Origin: an uncultured Lachnospiraceae bacterium
Lineage (GTDB): Bacteria > Bacillota > Clostridia > Lachnospirales > Lachnospiraceae
Reading direction: 5' to 3'
Assembly: GCA_950097145.1 (NCBI GenBank)
Contig: CATNCF010000022.1
Coordinates: 1-48,463, forward strand
DNA: 48,463 nucleotides
Shown here: positions 17,385-26,209 of the stretch, one piece after another
Layout: every line of letters begins with the position of its first letter
Position numbering within the stretch: the first letter of the stretch is position 1
Position numbers and translations under genes: made by a program
The notes under the pieces: generated by a model
Database searches by the model: none
Told to the model about the DNA's origin: nothing
Seen by the model: only the letters and a program-made list of their open reading frames with translations

Positions 17385-18752
17385 TTACTCCCGCAGCGCT
17401 CTCGCCATTTCTTTAAACAGTTCTCCTCTCTGTTCATAATTTTCAAACATTCCCCAGCTTGCACACGCTGGGGACAATAAAACAGCATCCCCTTCCTTAG
17501 CATTATCATAACAGATATCTACTGCCTCTCTCAGGCTCTCCACCAGAATAATATGTTCCCCGGGATAGCCCTGGCTTAACGCCGCATCTCTAATCTTTTC
17601 CCTGGTAGCTCCCAAAAGAACCAGTTTCTTTACTTTGCCGTCGAACGCATTAACCCATTCTTCATAGGATGAATCTTTATCATATCCCCCGCCAATCAGC
17701 AGTGTAGGCCACTCCATGGCGCGGATTGCCTGGATTGCCGCATCCGGATTCGTTCCTTTTGAATCATTATAGAAACGAACGCCCCGTTTTGTCACCACAT
17801 ATTCTATTCTATGCGGAACTGCGGTAAAGCGAACCAGAACCTCACGGATTTTTTCCATAGAAACCCCAAATGTCAACGCCATTGCCACAGCCGCCATAAC
17901 ATTTTCATAATTATGCCGGCCAATCAGTTTCAGTTCCCTCACATTACAGACACATTCCCGCTGCTTGTTCCATGCCCAGACAATTTCATCGCTGTCCAGA
18001 TAAATTCCTTCCTCAAGCCTCCTGCGGCTGCTGAAAAATACCACCTGTGCCTTTACTACTTCTGAAAACTCCCGCAGCACCTTATCCTCATAATTCAGCA
18101 CACAAATATGCTCCCTGCCCTGGTTCCTGGTAATCTGCATTTTTGCCTTCTGGTAATTCTCCATGGTGTGATGGCGATTCAGATGATCCGGCGTAATATT
18201 CAATATCGCAGAAATCTGCGGACAAAAATTATGTATCGTTTCTAACTGAAAGCTGCTGATTTCTGCCACTGTCACTGAATCTTTTTCTGTATCTGACACA
18301 ACACTGGTATAAGGTATTCCAATATTTCCAACAACTTTTACCTTAGAGACTGCATGTTCCATAATGGCTCCCAGAAGAGAAGTTGTAGTGGTCTTGCCAT
18401 TGGTACCTGTGATAGCAAGGACACTGCCTTGTTCAAATGCATAGGCAAGTTCAATCTCCCCCCAGATTTCCAATCCCTGGCGGCGCATTGTCTCTACCAC
18501 CGGAAGATCCGTAGGAACTCCAGGACTTAAAACAGCAATATCACAGCCGCAAAGCACATGCTTGGGCAATGTACCCAGAATAATCTCCGTCTCATTCAGA
18601 ACAGCAGACTTCCGTCTGATGTCTGATTCTGACAACTTCTCATTTCCATCATATAAAATCACCGGAAAATCATGCCCAATTAAAAGCTCCGCAGCGGCTA
18701 TGCCGCTGAGTCCGGTTCCAAACACCAAGAATTTTTTCCCTTCCAGATTCAA
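17385..18752 (-). CDS. murD: UDP-N-acetylmuramoylalanine-D-glutamate ligase
   Basis: 455 residues. N-terminal Rossmann motif KKFLVFGTGLSGIAAAELL, ATP loop ITGTNGKTTTTSL, HLNRHHTMENYQKAK and C-terminal YNDSKGTNPDAAIQAI. Adds D-Glu to UDP-MurNAc-L-Ala in the cytoplasm. I start at a TTG (18752), 7 nt after AGGAGG; the spacing and leader are almost the same as for ftsZ. The longer frame would begin upstream of that site and overlap mraY. Confidence 0.96.
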   Translation of the reverse strand: MNLEGKKFLVFGTGLSGIAAAELLIGHDFPVILYDGNEKLSESDIRRKSAVLNETEIILGTLPKHVLCGCDIAVLSPGVPTDLPVVETMRRQGLEIWGEIELAYAFEQGSVLAITGTNGKTTTTSLLGAIMEHAVSKVKVVGNIGIPYTSVVSDTEKDSVTVAEISSFQLETIHNFCPQISAILNITPDHLNRHHTMENYQKAKMQITRNQGREHICVLNYEDKVLREFSEVVKAQVVFFSSRRRLEEGIYLDSDEIVWAWNKQRECVCNVRELKLIGRHNYENVMAAVAMALTFGVSMEKIREVLVRFTAVPHRIEYVVTKRGVRFYNDSKGTNPDAAIQAIRAMEWPTLLIGGGYDKDSSYEEWVNAFDGKVKKLVLLGATREKIRDAALSQGYPGEHIILVESLREAVDICYDNAKEGDAVLLSPACASWGMFENYEQRGELFKEMARALRE

Positions 18753-18769
18753 CGTTCTTCCTCCTATTC

Positions 18770-19735
18770 TCATAATGCCATCAGGCCCACAAGACATAAG
18801 ACAGCCGTGATAATAGAAAATACTGCTACTACCCTTGTTTCTGACCAGCCTCCCAGCTCAAAATGATGGTGGATGGGCGCCATACGGAAAATCCGCTTTC
18901 CCCCTGTCTTTTTAAAATATGTGACCTGAATCATGACAGACAGCAGTTCCACCCAATAAATCATTGCAACAATTAAAATAAAAATCGGCATTTGCAGCAT
19001 ATATGCTGTAGAGGCTACAAATCCACCCAATGCAAGAGATCCTGTATCTCCCATAAAAACACTTGCCGGATACACATTGAACAATAAAAATCCCAACAAT
19101 GCTCCAACCACTGCACAGGTAATGGGCTCGATACCGCTCCCTGTTCCAATGGCAACTACCGAAAAAAAGGTGGCAATTAATACGGTAACGCTGGATGCAA
19201 GGCCATCCAGGCCGTCTGTGAAATTCGCTCCATTTACGGTTCCGATGATTGCTAAAAACATTACTGGAATTGCAAGCCATCCCAAATCCAGATAGATCCC
19301 GCGTTCAAACCCTCCCGTAAACGGAATCAGCATCTTAGAAGAAATATCTGTATATTGAACCATGTAGAAAATAAACACTCCAGTAACAAGAATCTGTCCC
19401 AGCATTTTCTGCCAGGGCAGCAGACCGTCTGACCTGCGCAGTACTACTTTCAGATAATCATCCAAAAAACCGATGATGCCATATCCCACGGTAACAAACA
19501 AAATTGGCATAATTGCCGGATAGTCTCCCATATAAATAACAGAAGTAATGGTGATTCCTGCCAGAATCATCAAACCTCCCATGGTGGGCGTTCCCTCTTT
19601 CTTTAAATGAGATTTCAATTCCTCCCGTTCTGTCTGCCCTACTTTTAATCTTCTTAAGATCGGAATCACCACTGGACCTAACACTGCTGTAATTGCAAAT
19701 GCAATCAATACTGGAATTATTATTTGCTGTGACAT
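18770..19735 (-). CDS. mraY: phospho-N-acetylmuramoyl-pentapeptide transferase
   Basis: 321 residues, about ten membrane helices. Conserved motifs: KKEGTPTMGGLMIL, DDYLKVV, NGANFTDGLDGLA, FMGDTGSLALGG and FRMAPIHHHFELGGW, which carry the catalytic Asp and His residues. Forms lipid I at the membrane. It follows the SpoVD-like PBP with a 114-bp gap that holds a promoter, so mraY-murD-ftsW-divIB can be transcribed apart from the upstream genes. Confidence 0.97.
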   Translation of the reverse strand: MSQQIIIPVLIAFAITAVLGPVVIPILRRLKVGQTEREELKSHLKKEGTPTMGGLMILAGITITSVIYMGDYPAIMPILFVTVGYGIIGFLDDYLKVVLRRSDGLLPWQKMLGQILVTGVFIFYMVQYTDISSKMLIPFTGGFERGIYLDLGWLAIPVMFLAIIGTVNGANFTDGLDGLASSVTVLIATFFSVVAIGTGSGIEPITCAVVGALLGFLLFNVYPASVFMGDTGSLALGGFVASTAYMLQMPIFILIVAMIYWVELLSVMIQVTYFKKTGGKRIFRMAPIHHHFELGGWSETRVVAVFSIITAVLCLVGLMAL

Positions 19736-19787
19736 GTTTACACCTCTTTGTTTCTACACTGTTTTATGCTTTGTATCTTATTTATAT

Positions 19788-19824
19788 CATACTATAGTAT
19801 GCCATTCCTTACGTGTTCCGTCAA
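19788..19824 (-). promoter_or_regulatory. internal dcw promoter before mraY with overlapping palindrome
   Basis: Minus strand TTGACG (19824-19819), 17-bp spacer, CATACT (19801-19796). The -10 lies inside a perfect 14-bp palindrome CATACTATAGTATG (19788-19801) whose 12-bp core is identical to the one upstream of ftsZ, suggesting a shared repressor or simply a shared promoter form. Confidence 0.6.
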
Positions 19825-19849
19825 CCCTTACAAGAAAAGCCGGCAAGAT

Positions 19850-21670
19850 CTACTCCGTCGTTCCAGGATTTTCCTGTTCTGAATTTTCCTCCTGTATTAG
19901 CGCAGTTTCATCCCGTTCGATTCCCAGATAAGGAAGAATATTGGAAAAAATTTCCTTTACCACAGGCGCCGCAATGGTTCCTCCATAATAAATTCCCTGT
20001 GGATTGTTAATGATGGTTAAGGCAAGCACCTGTGGATTTTCTGCCGGTGCAAAGCCCAAAAAAGAAGAAATATATTTATTCGCGCTTCTTGGCAGTGTCT
20101 GGGAAGTGGCTGTTTTTCCGCCAATGGAAAAACCCTCAATTTTGGCATTCTTCCCGCTTCCCTCTGAAACCACTTTTTCCAGCACATTCCGCAGTGTTTT
20201 GGAAGTTTCGCCGCTGACAATCCCCTGCCGCACCGGATACTGTAATGTTTCTACCAATTCTCCTTGATCATTTTTCACAGAAACCCCAAAATGCGGTGTG
20301 ATCCGATTCCCTCCATTAACAAGAGAAGATACTGTAGTGGCAAGCTGAATCGGCGTAATCTGGAAGGACTGTCCAAATGAAACTGTGGCAAGTTCCACCG
20401 GACCTACATTTTTCTTATTGTGCATAATCGTCATGGCTTCTCCCGGCAGGTCAATTTCTGTGCGGTCCAAAAGCCCAAACTGCTTAAAATATTTATAAAA
20501 ATTGTCTGTGCCAAGACGCATTCCCAATTCGATAAACACGGGGTTGCAAGAATTCATAATTCCCTGTGTAAAATCTTCCGCGCCATGTCCCGTACGTTTA
20601 TGGCAGTGGATTCTCCTATCCTCCACCATTTTATATCCAGGACAGAAAAAACTGTCTTTTAAGCTTACCACGCCTTCCTCAAATGCCGAAGCCGCTGTAA
20701 TAATTTTAAATACCGAACCTGGTTCATACGTATCATTAATGCATTGGTTCCTCCACATCTGGTTTAAAAGATCCTGGGTATTGTCTTTGTTCTGGGCGAC
20801 AGTCTCCTGGCTTTCCTGTTCCTCTTCCTTCGATTCCTGCTCTGGCTCTGTTACCAGAGTAAAGGGATCGTTCAAATGAAACTCTGGAACATTTACCATA
20901 GCCATGATCTCACCATTCTGAGGATTCATCACTATGACTGACACACTGTCCGCTGATTTCGCTTCCTTAACTTTTTTGGCGGCTTGTTCGCAGTACATCT
21001 GTATATTGTAATCCAGGCTGATATGCAGGTTATTCCCGTCTACGGGCTCCTGCCGCCGTTCTCCGGCATTTTCAATTTCCACACCCCTTGCATCCGTCAA
21101 TGTGAGGATTTTTCCATTTGTCCCTTTTAAAAAATCTTCATAGATAACCTCTAAACCAATAATTCCTTGATTATCTCCTCCAGTAAATCCCAGTACTTTA
21201 GAGGCAAGAGTATCATAGGGATAATAACGCTTATAATCTTCATCCACTTTCACTCCCCCAAGCCTGTAATTACGGATTTTATCACCAGTCTCCTTATCCA
21301 CATTGGACTTTACTCTCTCTATGGAACTTACCTTCTCCACACGCTTCCGAACAGTTTCCTCCTCCATATCCAGTTCTTTTGTCAATACTGCAATGACTTT
21401 TTCCGGGTCTTTGACCTGGCTGTGAATCACAGAAATTGTACAAACCGTCCGGTTCGTGGCAAGTACCGTCCCAGAGGCATCAATAATTTTCCCTCTTGCA
21501 GCTTTGATGTCCCGTTCCCTCTCATGTAAATCCTCCGCCTTTTTCCCATAATATTCGGAACAGAATATCATAAGATAGACCAGTCTCCCCGCCAGCAGCG
21601 CCAAAACCAGCGTAATTGCTGTGAAGATAATTAATATTTTCTTTCGATTATAGGTTTTATTTCTTATCAT
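19850..21670 (-). CDS. spoVD: class B penicillin-binding protein, SpoVD-like
   Basis: 606 residues. One N-terminal membrane helix (ILIIFTAITLVLALLAGRLV), PBP dimerisation domain (AARGKIIDASGTVLATNR), then a transpeptidase domain with SVFK (res. 319-322; Ser319 nucleophile), SCN (374-376) and KTA (519-521) where KTG is usual. Crosslinks peptidoglycan with a SEDS partner. It is the second of two adjacent PBPs; in Bacillus the same position holds SpoVD for spore cortex, here without a PASTA domain. Its ribosome site (GAGG) lies in the right arm of a 12-bp hairpin, suggesting controlled expression. Assignment to SpoVD rather than FtsI is by position and is moderate. Confidence 0.85.
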   Translation of the reverse strand: MIRNKTYNRKKILIIFTAITLVLALLAGRLVYLMIFCSEYYGKKAEDLHERERDIKAARGKIIDASGTVLATNRTVCTISVIHSQVKDPEKVIAVLTKELDMEEETVRKRVEKVSSIERVKSNVDKETGDKIRNYRLGGVKVDEDYKRYYPYDTLASKVLGFTGGDNQGIIGLEVIYEDFLKGTNGKILTLTDARGVEIENAGERRQEPVDGNNLHISLDYNIQMYCEQAAKKVKEAKSADSVSVIVMNPQNGEIMAMVNVPEFHLNDPFTLVTEPEQESKEEEQESQETVAQNKDNTQDLLNQMWRNQCINDTYEPGSVFKIITAASAFEEGVVSLKDSFFCPGYKMVEDRRIHCHKRTGHGAEDFTQGIMNSCNPVFIELGMRLGTDNFYKYFKQFGLLDRTEIDLPGEAMTIMHNKKNVGPVELATVSFGQSFQITPIQLATTVSSLVNGGNRITPHFGVSVKNDQGELVETLQYPVRQGIVSGETSKTLRNVLEKVVSEGSGKNAKIEGFSIGGKTATSQTLPRSANKYISSFLGFAPAENPQVLALTIINNPQGIYYGGTIAAPVVKEIFSNILPYLGIERDETALIQEENSEQENPGTTE

Positions 21671-21675
21671 TCAAA

Positions 21676-21723
21676 AACCTCATAAAAGCTGTTACTACAA
21701 TCTATTACGATTTTTATGAGGTT
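21676..21723 (-). promoter_or_regulatory. hairpin covering the SpoVD-like ribosome site, terminator-like
   Basis: AACCTCATAAAA (21676-21687 on +) is perfectly complementary to TTTTATGAGGTT (21712-21723), with a 24-nt loop. On the minus-strand mRNA the second arm contains AUGAGG, the SD of the PBP starting 7 nt later, and is followed by a U-run. It can act as a weak terminator, an SD mask, or both, separating the two PBP genes. Confidence 0.65.
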
Positions 21724-21753
21724 ATGTACTTTTTATGACTTTTGCTATATGTA

Positions 21754-23778
21754 TCACTCAGGTATTTCCACCTCTGGGTCTATTCTGTCCGCCAGATCTT
21801 CGGGTTCCTGAGAAGTTCCGTCCCCGCCGTCCGGCATGGCATTGGGCGTTCCTTCTGGAAGACCTTCCTGCTGAGGTTCATTTTCAATTCCCTGGGCTGT
21901 CCCATCTCCAGGCGTTACCACTTCTTCATCCTGGAATACATTAATATAAGGAAGAATCTCTGTAAAAATACTCTTTGCCAATTCAGAGGCAAGAGCGCTG
22001 CTCTGATCTTCCAAAGAAACATTTGCCTCATCAATTACTACATAAACCAGCACCTGAGGGGTCTCTACCGGTGCAAATCCAATAAAGGATACCACGTATT
22101 TATCGTCGTCACGGTTTCCCTTTTCAGCAGTTCCGGTTTTTCCTCCCATAGAATACCCCGGCACTTTGGCTCTTTTTCCTGTCCCCTCTGATACTGTCTT
22201 ATACAAATATCCTTTCAGCAAATCACTGGTCTGTTTGGAAATGGTCTGTTTCAAAGGAGTTGTCTCTATCGTTTCTACTGTATTGCCGTTCCCATCTACA
22301 ATTTTTTTCACCAAATGGGGCTGATAATAATAGCCTCCGTTGATCAGGGAACAAAATGCACTGGCAAGCTGAACCATGGTAACATTAAAATTCTGCCCGA
22401 ACGAGTTGGTTGCAAGAGATGTTGCATTGGTATTTTCCACAGTGTAAATTAACCCGTCTGTCCTGGTCTCTCCCGGCAAATCAATGTTGGTGCGCAGTCC
22501 AAAATTAAATATATTCTGATACTTATAGAAATCTTCTTTGCCAATATCTGCAGCCATCTGCATCATGGAATCATTGCAGGAATCCATCACCGCTTTTTCT
22601 GTACTTTCCATTCCATGGCCAGAACGGTTGATGCATTTAATATCATAGCCGCCAATCTTCTCCACGCCATCACAATAATAGGCATCTTTAATTTTGCCTG
22701 TTTCCAGACCTGTAGCCACAGTAAAAGGTTTTGCTGTAGATCCTGGCTCATAGGTATAGGTAATGCAGAAATTCTGCCAGATCGCATTCAGCTTGTCCAG
22801 TCTGTCCTCTTCTGTAAATCCAGCGATCTCTTCCGGCGTACAGTAATTAGTCAAGTCCCATGGATTGTTGAGATCATAGGTGAAATTGTCAGACATCGCA
22901 AGAATCTCACCATTCTGCGGATTCATCACCAGCACACCTGTATGCTGGCTCCCGGCTCCTTCCGTCTCTTTATTCCGGTACTGCTCCTGAAATCGTGCAA
23001 TTTTCTCTTCAATCACGTTCTGGACATTTAAGTCTATGGTAGTTACCAGGCTGTTGCCGTTGACAGGCTGCTTTATGGTCTTTTCCACATTATTATCAGT
23101 ATTCAGATATCCATACTGCCTGCCGTCTATTCCATTTAAAGTTTCGTTATAATAATCTTCCAATCCCCCAATCCCCTCATTGCCAGAAGTAGTAAAACCT
23201 AAAACCTTGCTGGCAAGACTATTGTAGGGATACACTCTCTTGTATTCTTTTTCAAACCATACGCCCTGTACGTTGGGATTTACTTTCTTATTTTTGTCAT
23301 CCGTCTCTGCCTGCAGTTTTTGAAACCCCTCAATGTCCTGATAGGGAAGTTTTTTACGCAGACTACAATAACGGCTTTCTGGCTGTTCTGCCAGCGCCGT
23401 TCTTACTTCCTCTTCCGTAATATCCGGGAAACATTTTACCAAAGCCGCAATGGTAGGCTCCACATATTTTTTTTCTTCATTAATTAATTTGCAATCTAAA
23501 ATCAGATTATATACGTCCACACTGGTTGCTAAAATGCTTCCTTTTGTATCCAAAATTTCTCCCCGCTGGTAAGGGATGCTCTGATTTCCATAACTCTGCT
23601 GGCTCAGCACCTGCTTCTCATATTCCTCCCCTTTCACCTGGTCAATATATACCAGCCTTGCCACAAGACCTCCTGACATTACTACAATCATGGTAAATAC
23701 CATGATCAGCTTCTTTTTCATAGCTCTGGAAAATCTTGCAGGCCCCCTTCTCCTTGGGCGTCTATGTTTTTTGCTCAC
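21754..23778 (-). CDS. ftsI: class B penicillin-binding protein, FtsI/PBP2b-like
   Basis: About 674 residues from a GTG start (23778), 9 nt after AAAGGTGAT and 10 bp after the ftsL-like stop; an ATG at 23811 would overlap that gene and has no site. Basic tail, one membrane helix (KLIMVFTMIVVMSGGLVARL), dimerisation domain (QRGEILDTKGSILATSVDVY), and transpeptidase motifs STAK (res. 347-350), SCN (400-402) and KTG (547-549), all intact. The C-terminal ~70 residues are Pro/Glu/Gly-rich and probably extracellular linker. The likely essential septal transpeptidase of the pair. Confidence 0.92.
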   Translation of the reverse strand: MSKKHRRPRRRGPARFSRAMKKKLIMVFTMIVVMSGGLVARLVYIDQVKGEEYEKQVLSQQSYGNQSIPYQRGEILDTKGSILATSVDVYNLILDCKLINEEKKYVEPTIAALVKCFPDITEEEVRTALAEQPESRYCSLRKKLPYQDIEGFQKLQAETDDKNKKVNPNVQGVWFEKEYKRVYPYNSLASKVLGFTTSGNEGIGGLEDYYNETLNGIDGRQYGYLNTDNNVEKTIKQPVNGNSLVTTIDLNVQNVIEEKIARFQEQYRNKETEGAGSQHTGVLVMNPQNGEILAMSDNFTYDLNNPWDLTNYCTPEEIAGFTEEDRLDKLNAIWQNFCITYTYEPGSTAKPFTVATGLETGKIKDAYYCDGVEKIGGYDIKCINRSGHGMESTEKAVMDSCNDSMMQMAADIGKEDFYKYQNIFNFGLRTNIDLPGETRTDGLIYTVENTNATSLATNSFGQNFNVTMVQLASAFCSLINGGYYYQPHLVKKIVDGNGNTVETIETTPLKQTISKQTSDLLKGYLYKTVSEGTGKRAKVPGYSMGGKTGTAEKGNRDDDKYVVSFIGFAPVETPQVLVYVVIDEANVSLEDQSSALASELAKSIFTEILPYINVFQDEEVVTPGDGTAQGIENEPQQEGLPEGTPNAMPDGGDGTSQEPEDLADRIDPEVEIPE

Positions 23779-23788
23779 TAATCTTCTA

Positions 23789-24322
23789 TCACCTTTCTGG
23801 AATATCCTCATATTGATTCATGTAATCGTCTTCTTTCACTTCAAAATACTGAATCTGATTCTCGCTGGGATATACCATGCCAAGTTCCTCCATTGCTCTC
23901 CTGCGTACAGCATCCAAGTCAACGGAAGAATATATTTTTTTCTGTAAAGCATCGTTATCATTTTTCAGGTTCAGCACATTCGCTTCTATAGCTGTCACGC
24001 TCTTCAAATAATTATTTAATTGAGACTGCAGATACAGATAGCAGCCAAACACCCCAGACAGAAGAAACATGGCCGCCGCTAAAAACACCACATACCCAGG
24101 GCTCATTAGAAGAGCCTGTTCCCGATTCCTGCGCGCCGCAGCCCTGGCGCTTTTCTGACGCTGCCTGCGCTCTTTCTCTTCCTTCTGCTTCTGAATGTAT
24201 TCTTCATGTACTTCTCTGCTGCGCCGCCTTGGCTCTGGTTCCGCCTGAACCCTTCTCACGGTATTTCCATCTATATAACTTGCTCTTCTCTCCTGGTATG
24301 CTCGATTTTCCTGTTGTCTCAT
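23789..24322 (-). CDS. ftsL: FtsL/DivIC-like septum protein
   Basis: 177 residues. A long basic, Gln/Arg-rich cytoplasmic region (KQKEEKERRQRQKSARAAAR), one membrane helix (GYVVFLAAAMFLLSGVFGCY), then a coiled coil (LNNYLKSVTAIEANVLNLKN) and DALQKKIY ending RRRAMEELGMVYPSENQIQY. The last part is the septum-formation-initiator pattern. Sits between rsmH and the PBP, the FtsL position. Start uncertain: ATG 24322 has AGGAG with a long 12-nt spacer, ATG 24349 has none. Confidence 0.85.
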   Translation of the reverse strand: MRQQENRAYQERRASYIDGNTVRRVQAEPEPRRRSREVHEEYIQKQKEEKERRQRQKSARAAARRNREQALLMSPGYVVFLAAAMFLLSGVFGCYLYLQSQLNNYLKSVTAIEANVLNLKNDNDALQKKIYSSVDLDAVRRRAMEELGMVYPSENQIQYFEVKEDDYMNQYEDIPER

Positions 24323-24364
24323 ATTTTTAGCTCTGCTCCTTTTTGTCATTCTGATTAGATATGG

Positions 24365-25303
24365 CTATATTCGCTCAAATACCCTGAGTTTCGCACTCTT
24401 AGAACGGGAATTGTACACAACCTCTTCTTCTGAAGGTATTACAGGCTTCCTGGTTATGACTCTCCCTAATGATTTCCTGCCGCAGACACACACCGGAAAT
24501 TCTTTTGGACATGTGCACGGCTGTTCGCTTTTCTTAAAAATATTTTTTACAATCCGGTCTTCCAGGGAATGAAACGTAATAATACACAGCCTTCCTCCTG
24601 GATTCAGCAGTTCTATGATATCCTCCAGAGAATCCTGCAGCACTTCCAGTTCCCGGTTTAACTCAATGCGTATTGCCTGAAATGTACGCTTTGCTGGATG
24701 TCCTCCATTCATCCGCACTTTTGCAGGAATTGCCCTTTTGATAATCTCTGTCAATTCTCCTGTAGTCTCTATCTCTTTCTCTTTTCTTGCCGCCACAATG
24801 TGCTTGGCAATATTTTTGGCAAATTTATCTTCCCCGTAATCGCGGATGATCCGATACAGATCCATTTCACTATATGTATTAAGCAAATCTTTAGCTGTAA
24901 AATGCTGCCTTTGGTCCATCCGCATATCCAAGGGAGCATCCTCCACCCGATAGGTAAATCCTCTGCCTGGATCGTCTAATTGATAAGACGAAACACCCAA
25001 ATCCAGTATTACTCCATCTATCTTGTATATTCCAATCTCTGCCAATGCCTCCCGCATTTTACAGTAATTGCTTCTTATGATCCTTACTCTGTCTTCAAAC
25101 TCTGACAGCCTTCTGGATGCGGCTTTGACTGCATCTTCGTCCTGATCGATTCCAATAAACCTTCCCTTGGAAGACAAACGTTTGCATACCTCATAAGCAT
25201 GTCCGCCGCCGCCCAGGGTGCCATCCACATAAATCCCATCTGGCTTGATATTCAGATGTTCTATTGTTTCCCTTAAAAGCACTGATTTATGCTTGAATTC
25301 CAT
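24365..25303 (-). CDS. rsmH: 16S rRNA (cytosine(1402)-N4)-methyltransferase
   Basis: 312 residues. [30 protein letters not shown] (SAM-binding glycine loop), [20 protein letters not shown], the [12 protein letters not shown]-type segment (here [16 protein letters not shown]) and C-terminal [14 protein letters not shown] are diagnostic. [18 protein letters not shown] Cys cluster lies near the C-terminus as in many Clostridia. Methylates the ribosomal P-site base C1402. Second gene of the cluster, 84 bp after mraZ. Confidence 0.97.
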   Translation of the reverse strand: MEFKHKSVLLRETIEHLNIKPDGIYVDGTLGGGGHAYEVCKRLSSKGRFIGIDQDEDAVKAASRRLSEFEDRVRIIRSNYCKMREALAEIGIYKIDGVILDLGVSSYQLDDPGRGFTYRVEDAPLDMRMDQRQHFTAKDLLNTYSEMDLYRIIRDYGEDKFAKNIAKHIVAARKEKEIETTGELTEIIKRAIPAKVRMNGGHPAKRTFQAIRIELNRELEVLQDSLEDIIELLNPGGRLCIITFHSLEDRIVKNIFKKSEQPCTCPKEFPVCVCGRKSLGRVITRKPVIPSEEEVVYNSRSKSAKLRVFERI

Positions 25304-25387
25304 GGCTGTCCCCTTCCTGCCGTTCTGCGGCCATAAGCACTTTTCACCCTCTTTTGAAAGCGGTATTAAAAGCTGCAGTATGAGCGA

Positions 25388-25819
25388 TTAAATAATAAGC
25401 CCCATACTCGCCATATGCTCTGCAATCTCCTCCACATCATCATACTCACTGGTCTCCTGCCATCTGTCTTTGCTCCAGATTTCAATGTGATTCAACACAC
25501 CTGCCAGTACGACCTCTTTCTCAATCCCAGCAAATTCACGTAAATTTGCCGGAAGAAGTACGCGCCCCTGCTTGTCTACTTCACAGGCCGCCGCCCCTGC
25601 AAAGAAAAATCTTGCAAACTTACGGGCTTCTTTGGAGAATTGTGATACTTCACGGAACTTTGTCTCAATGACTTTCCATTCATCTGAAGAATACACAAAC
25701 AAGCATCCATCCAGTCCCTTTGTAATAACAAACTCTTCACCCAGAGATTCTCTGAATTTAGAAGGAACTATCAGTCTGCCCTTTGTATCGACTGTGTGAT
25801 TGTATTCTCCCATGAACAT
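25388..25819 (-). CDS. mraZ: transcriptional regulator MraZ
   Basis: 143 residues. MFMGEYNHTVDTKGRLIVPS is the classic N-terminus, and the second half repeats the AbrB-like fold with CEVDKQGRVLLPANLREFAG. It forms a ring that binds repeated GTGG-type boxes before its own gene and tunes the dcw operon. AAGGTGAT precedes the ATG at 25819. The operator is visible at 25867-25916. Confidence 0.97.
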   Translation of the reverse strand: MFMGEYNHTVDTKGRLIVPSKFRESLGEEFVITKGLDGCLFVYSSDEWKVIETKFREVSQFSKEARKFARFFFAGAAACEVDKQGRVLLPANLREFAGIEKEVVLAGVLNHIEIWSKDRWQETSEYDDVEEIAEHMASMGLII

Positions 25820-25866
25820 GAAATCACCTTCTAACGCATGGGCTGCGGCGGATTATTCCATGTTAT

Positions 25867-25916
25867 CCACCACTTCAACCCCTTTCAGCCCCTTTTCCAC
25901 CACTTCTCTCCACTTT
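25867..25916 (-). promoter_or_regulatory. MraZ operator: five tandem AAG[TG]GG boxes
   Basis: Reading the minus strand from 25916, boxes of the form A-A-(A)-G-[T/G]-G-G start at about 10, 11, 10 and 9 bp intervals: AAAGTGG, AAGTGG, AAAGGGG, AAAGGGG, AAGTGG. Helical-phase spacing matches how MraZ rings contact DNA. The array begins right where transcription from the upstream promoter should start, so binding would block initiation. Confidence 0.75.
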
Positions 25917-25921
25917 CATAC

Positions 25922-25950
25922 ATTTTAGCTTATTACCTATAAAAATGCAA
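25922..25950 (-). promoter_or_regulatory. sigma-A promoter of the dcw cluster
   Basis: Minus strand TTGCAT (25950-25945), 17-bp spacer, TAAAAT (25927-25922). Directly upstream of the MraZ boxes. Predicted start near 25915, giving a ~95-nt leader to mraZ. Confidence 0.8.
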
Positions 25951-26106
25951 TAGCAAATTTGTCTTATATTCAATACAAAAACATATATATCTTGTGGCAA
26001 TGCGCTGTTTTACCAACACATATTGTGGTATTTTTCCAAACTTTTGCTGCAATGGGGCTTTAAAACCGCCAAAGGTTCTCTCCAGAAAAATTCAGCTAGG
26101 GAATCA

Positions 26107-26136
26107 AAAAAGAGCCTTGTTTCCAAGACTCTTTTT
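26107..26136 (-). terminator. terminator of the Spo0E-like gene
   Basis: AAAAAGAGCCTTG pairs with CAAGACTCTTTTT (one mismatch), 4-nt loop. A T-run follows on either strand, so it works in both directions and insulates the dcw promoter. Confidence 0.85.
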
Positions 26137-26209
26137 CTGATTCCTATATGCTGTTTTTCTTATTCCATCCTCAATTTTCAAACAAGACCTGGTCTTTTGC
26201 CATCTTATT

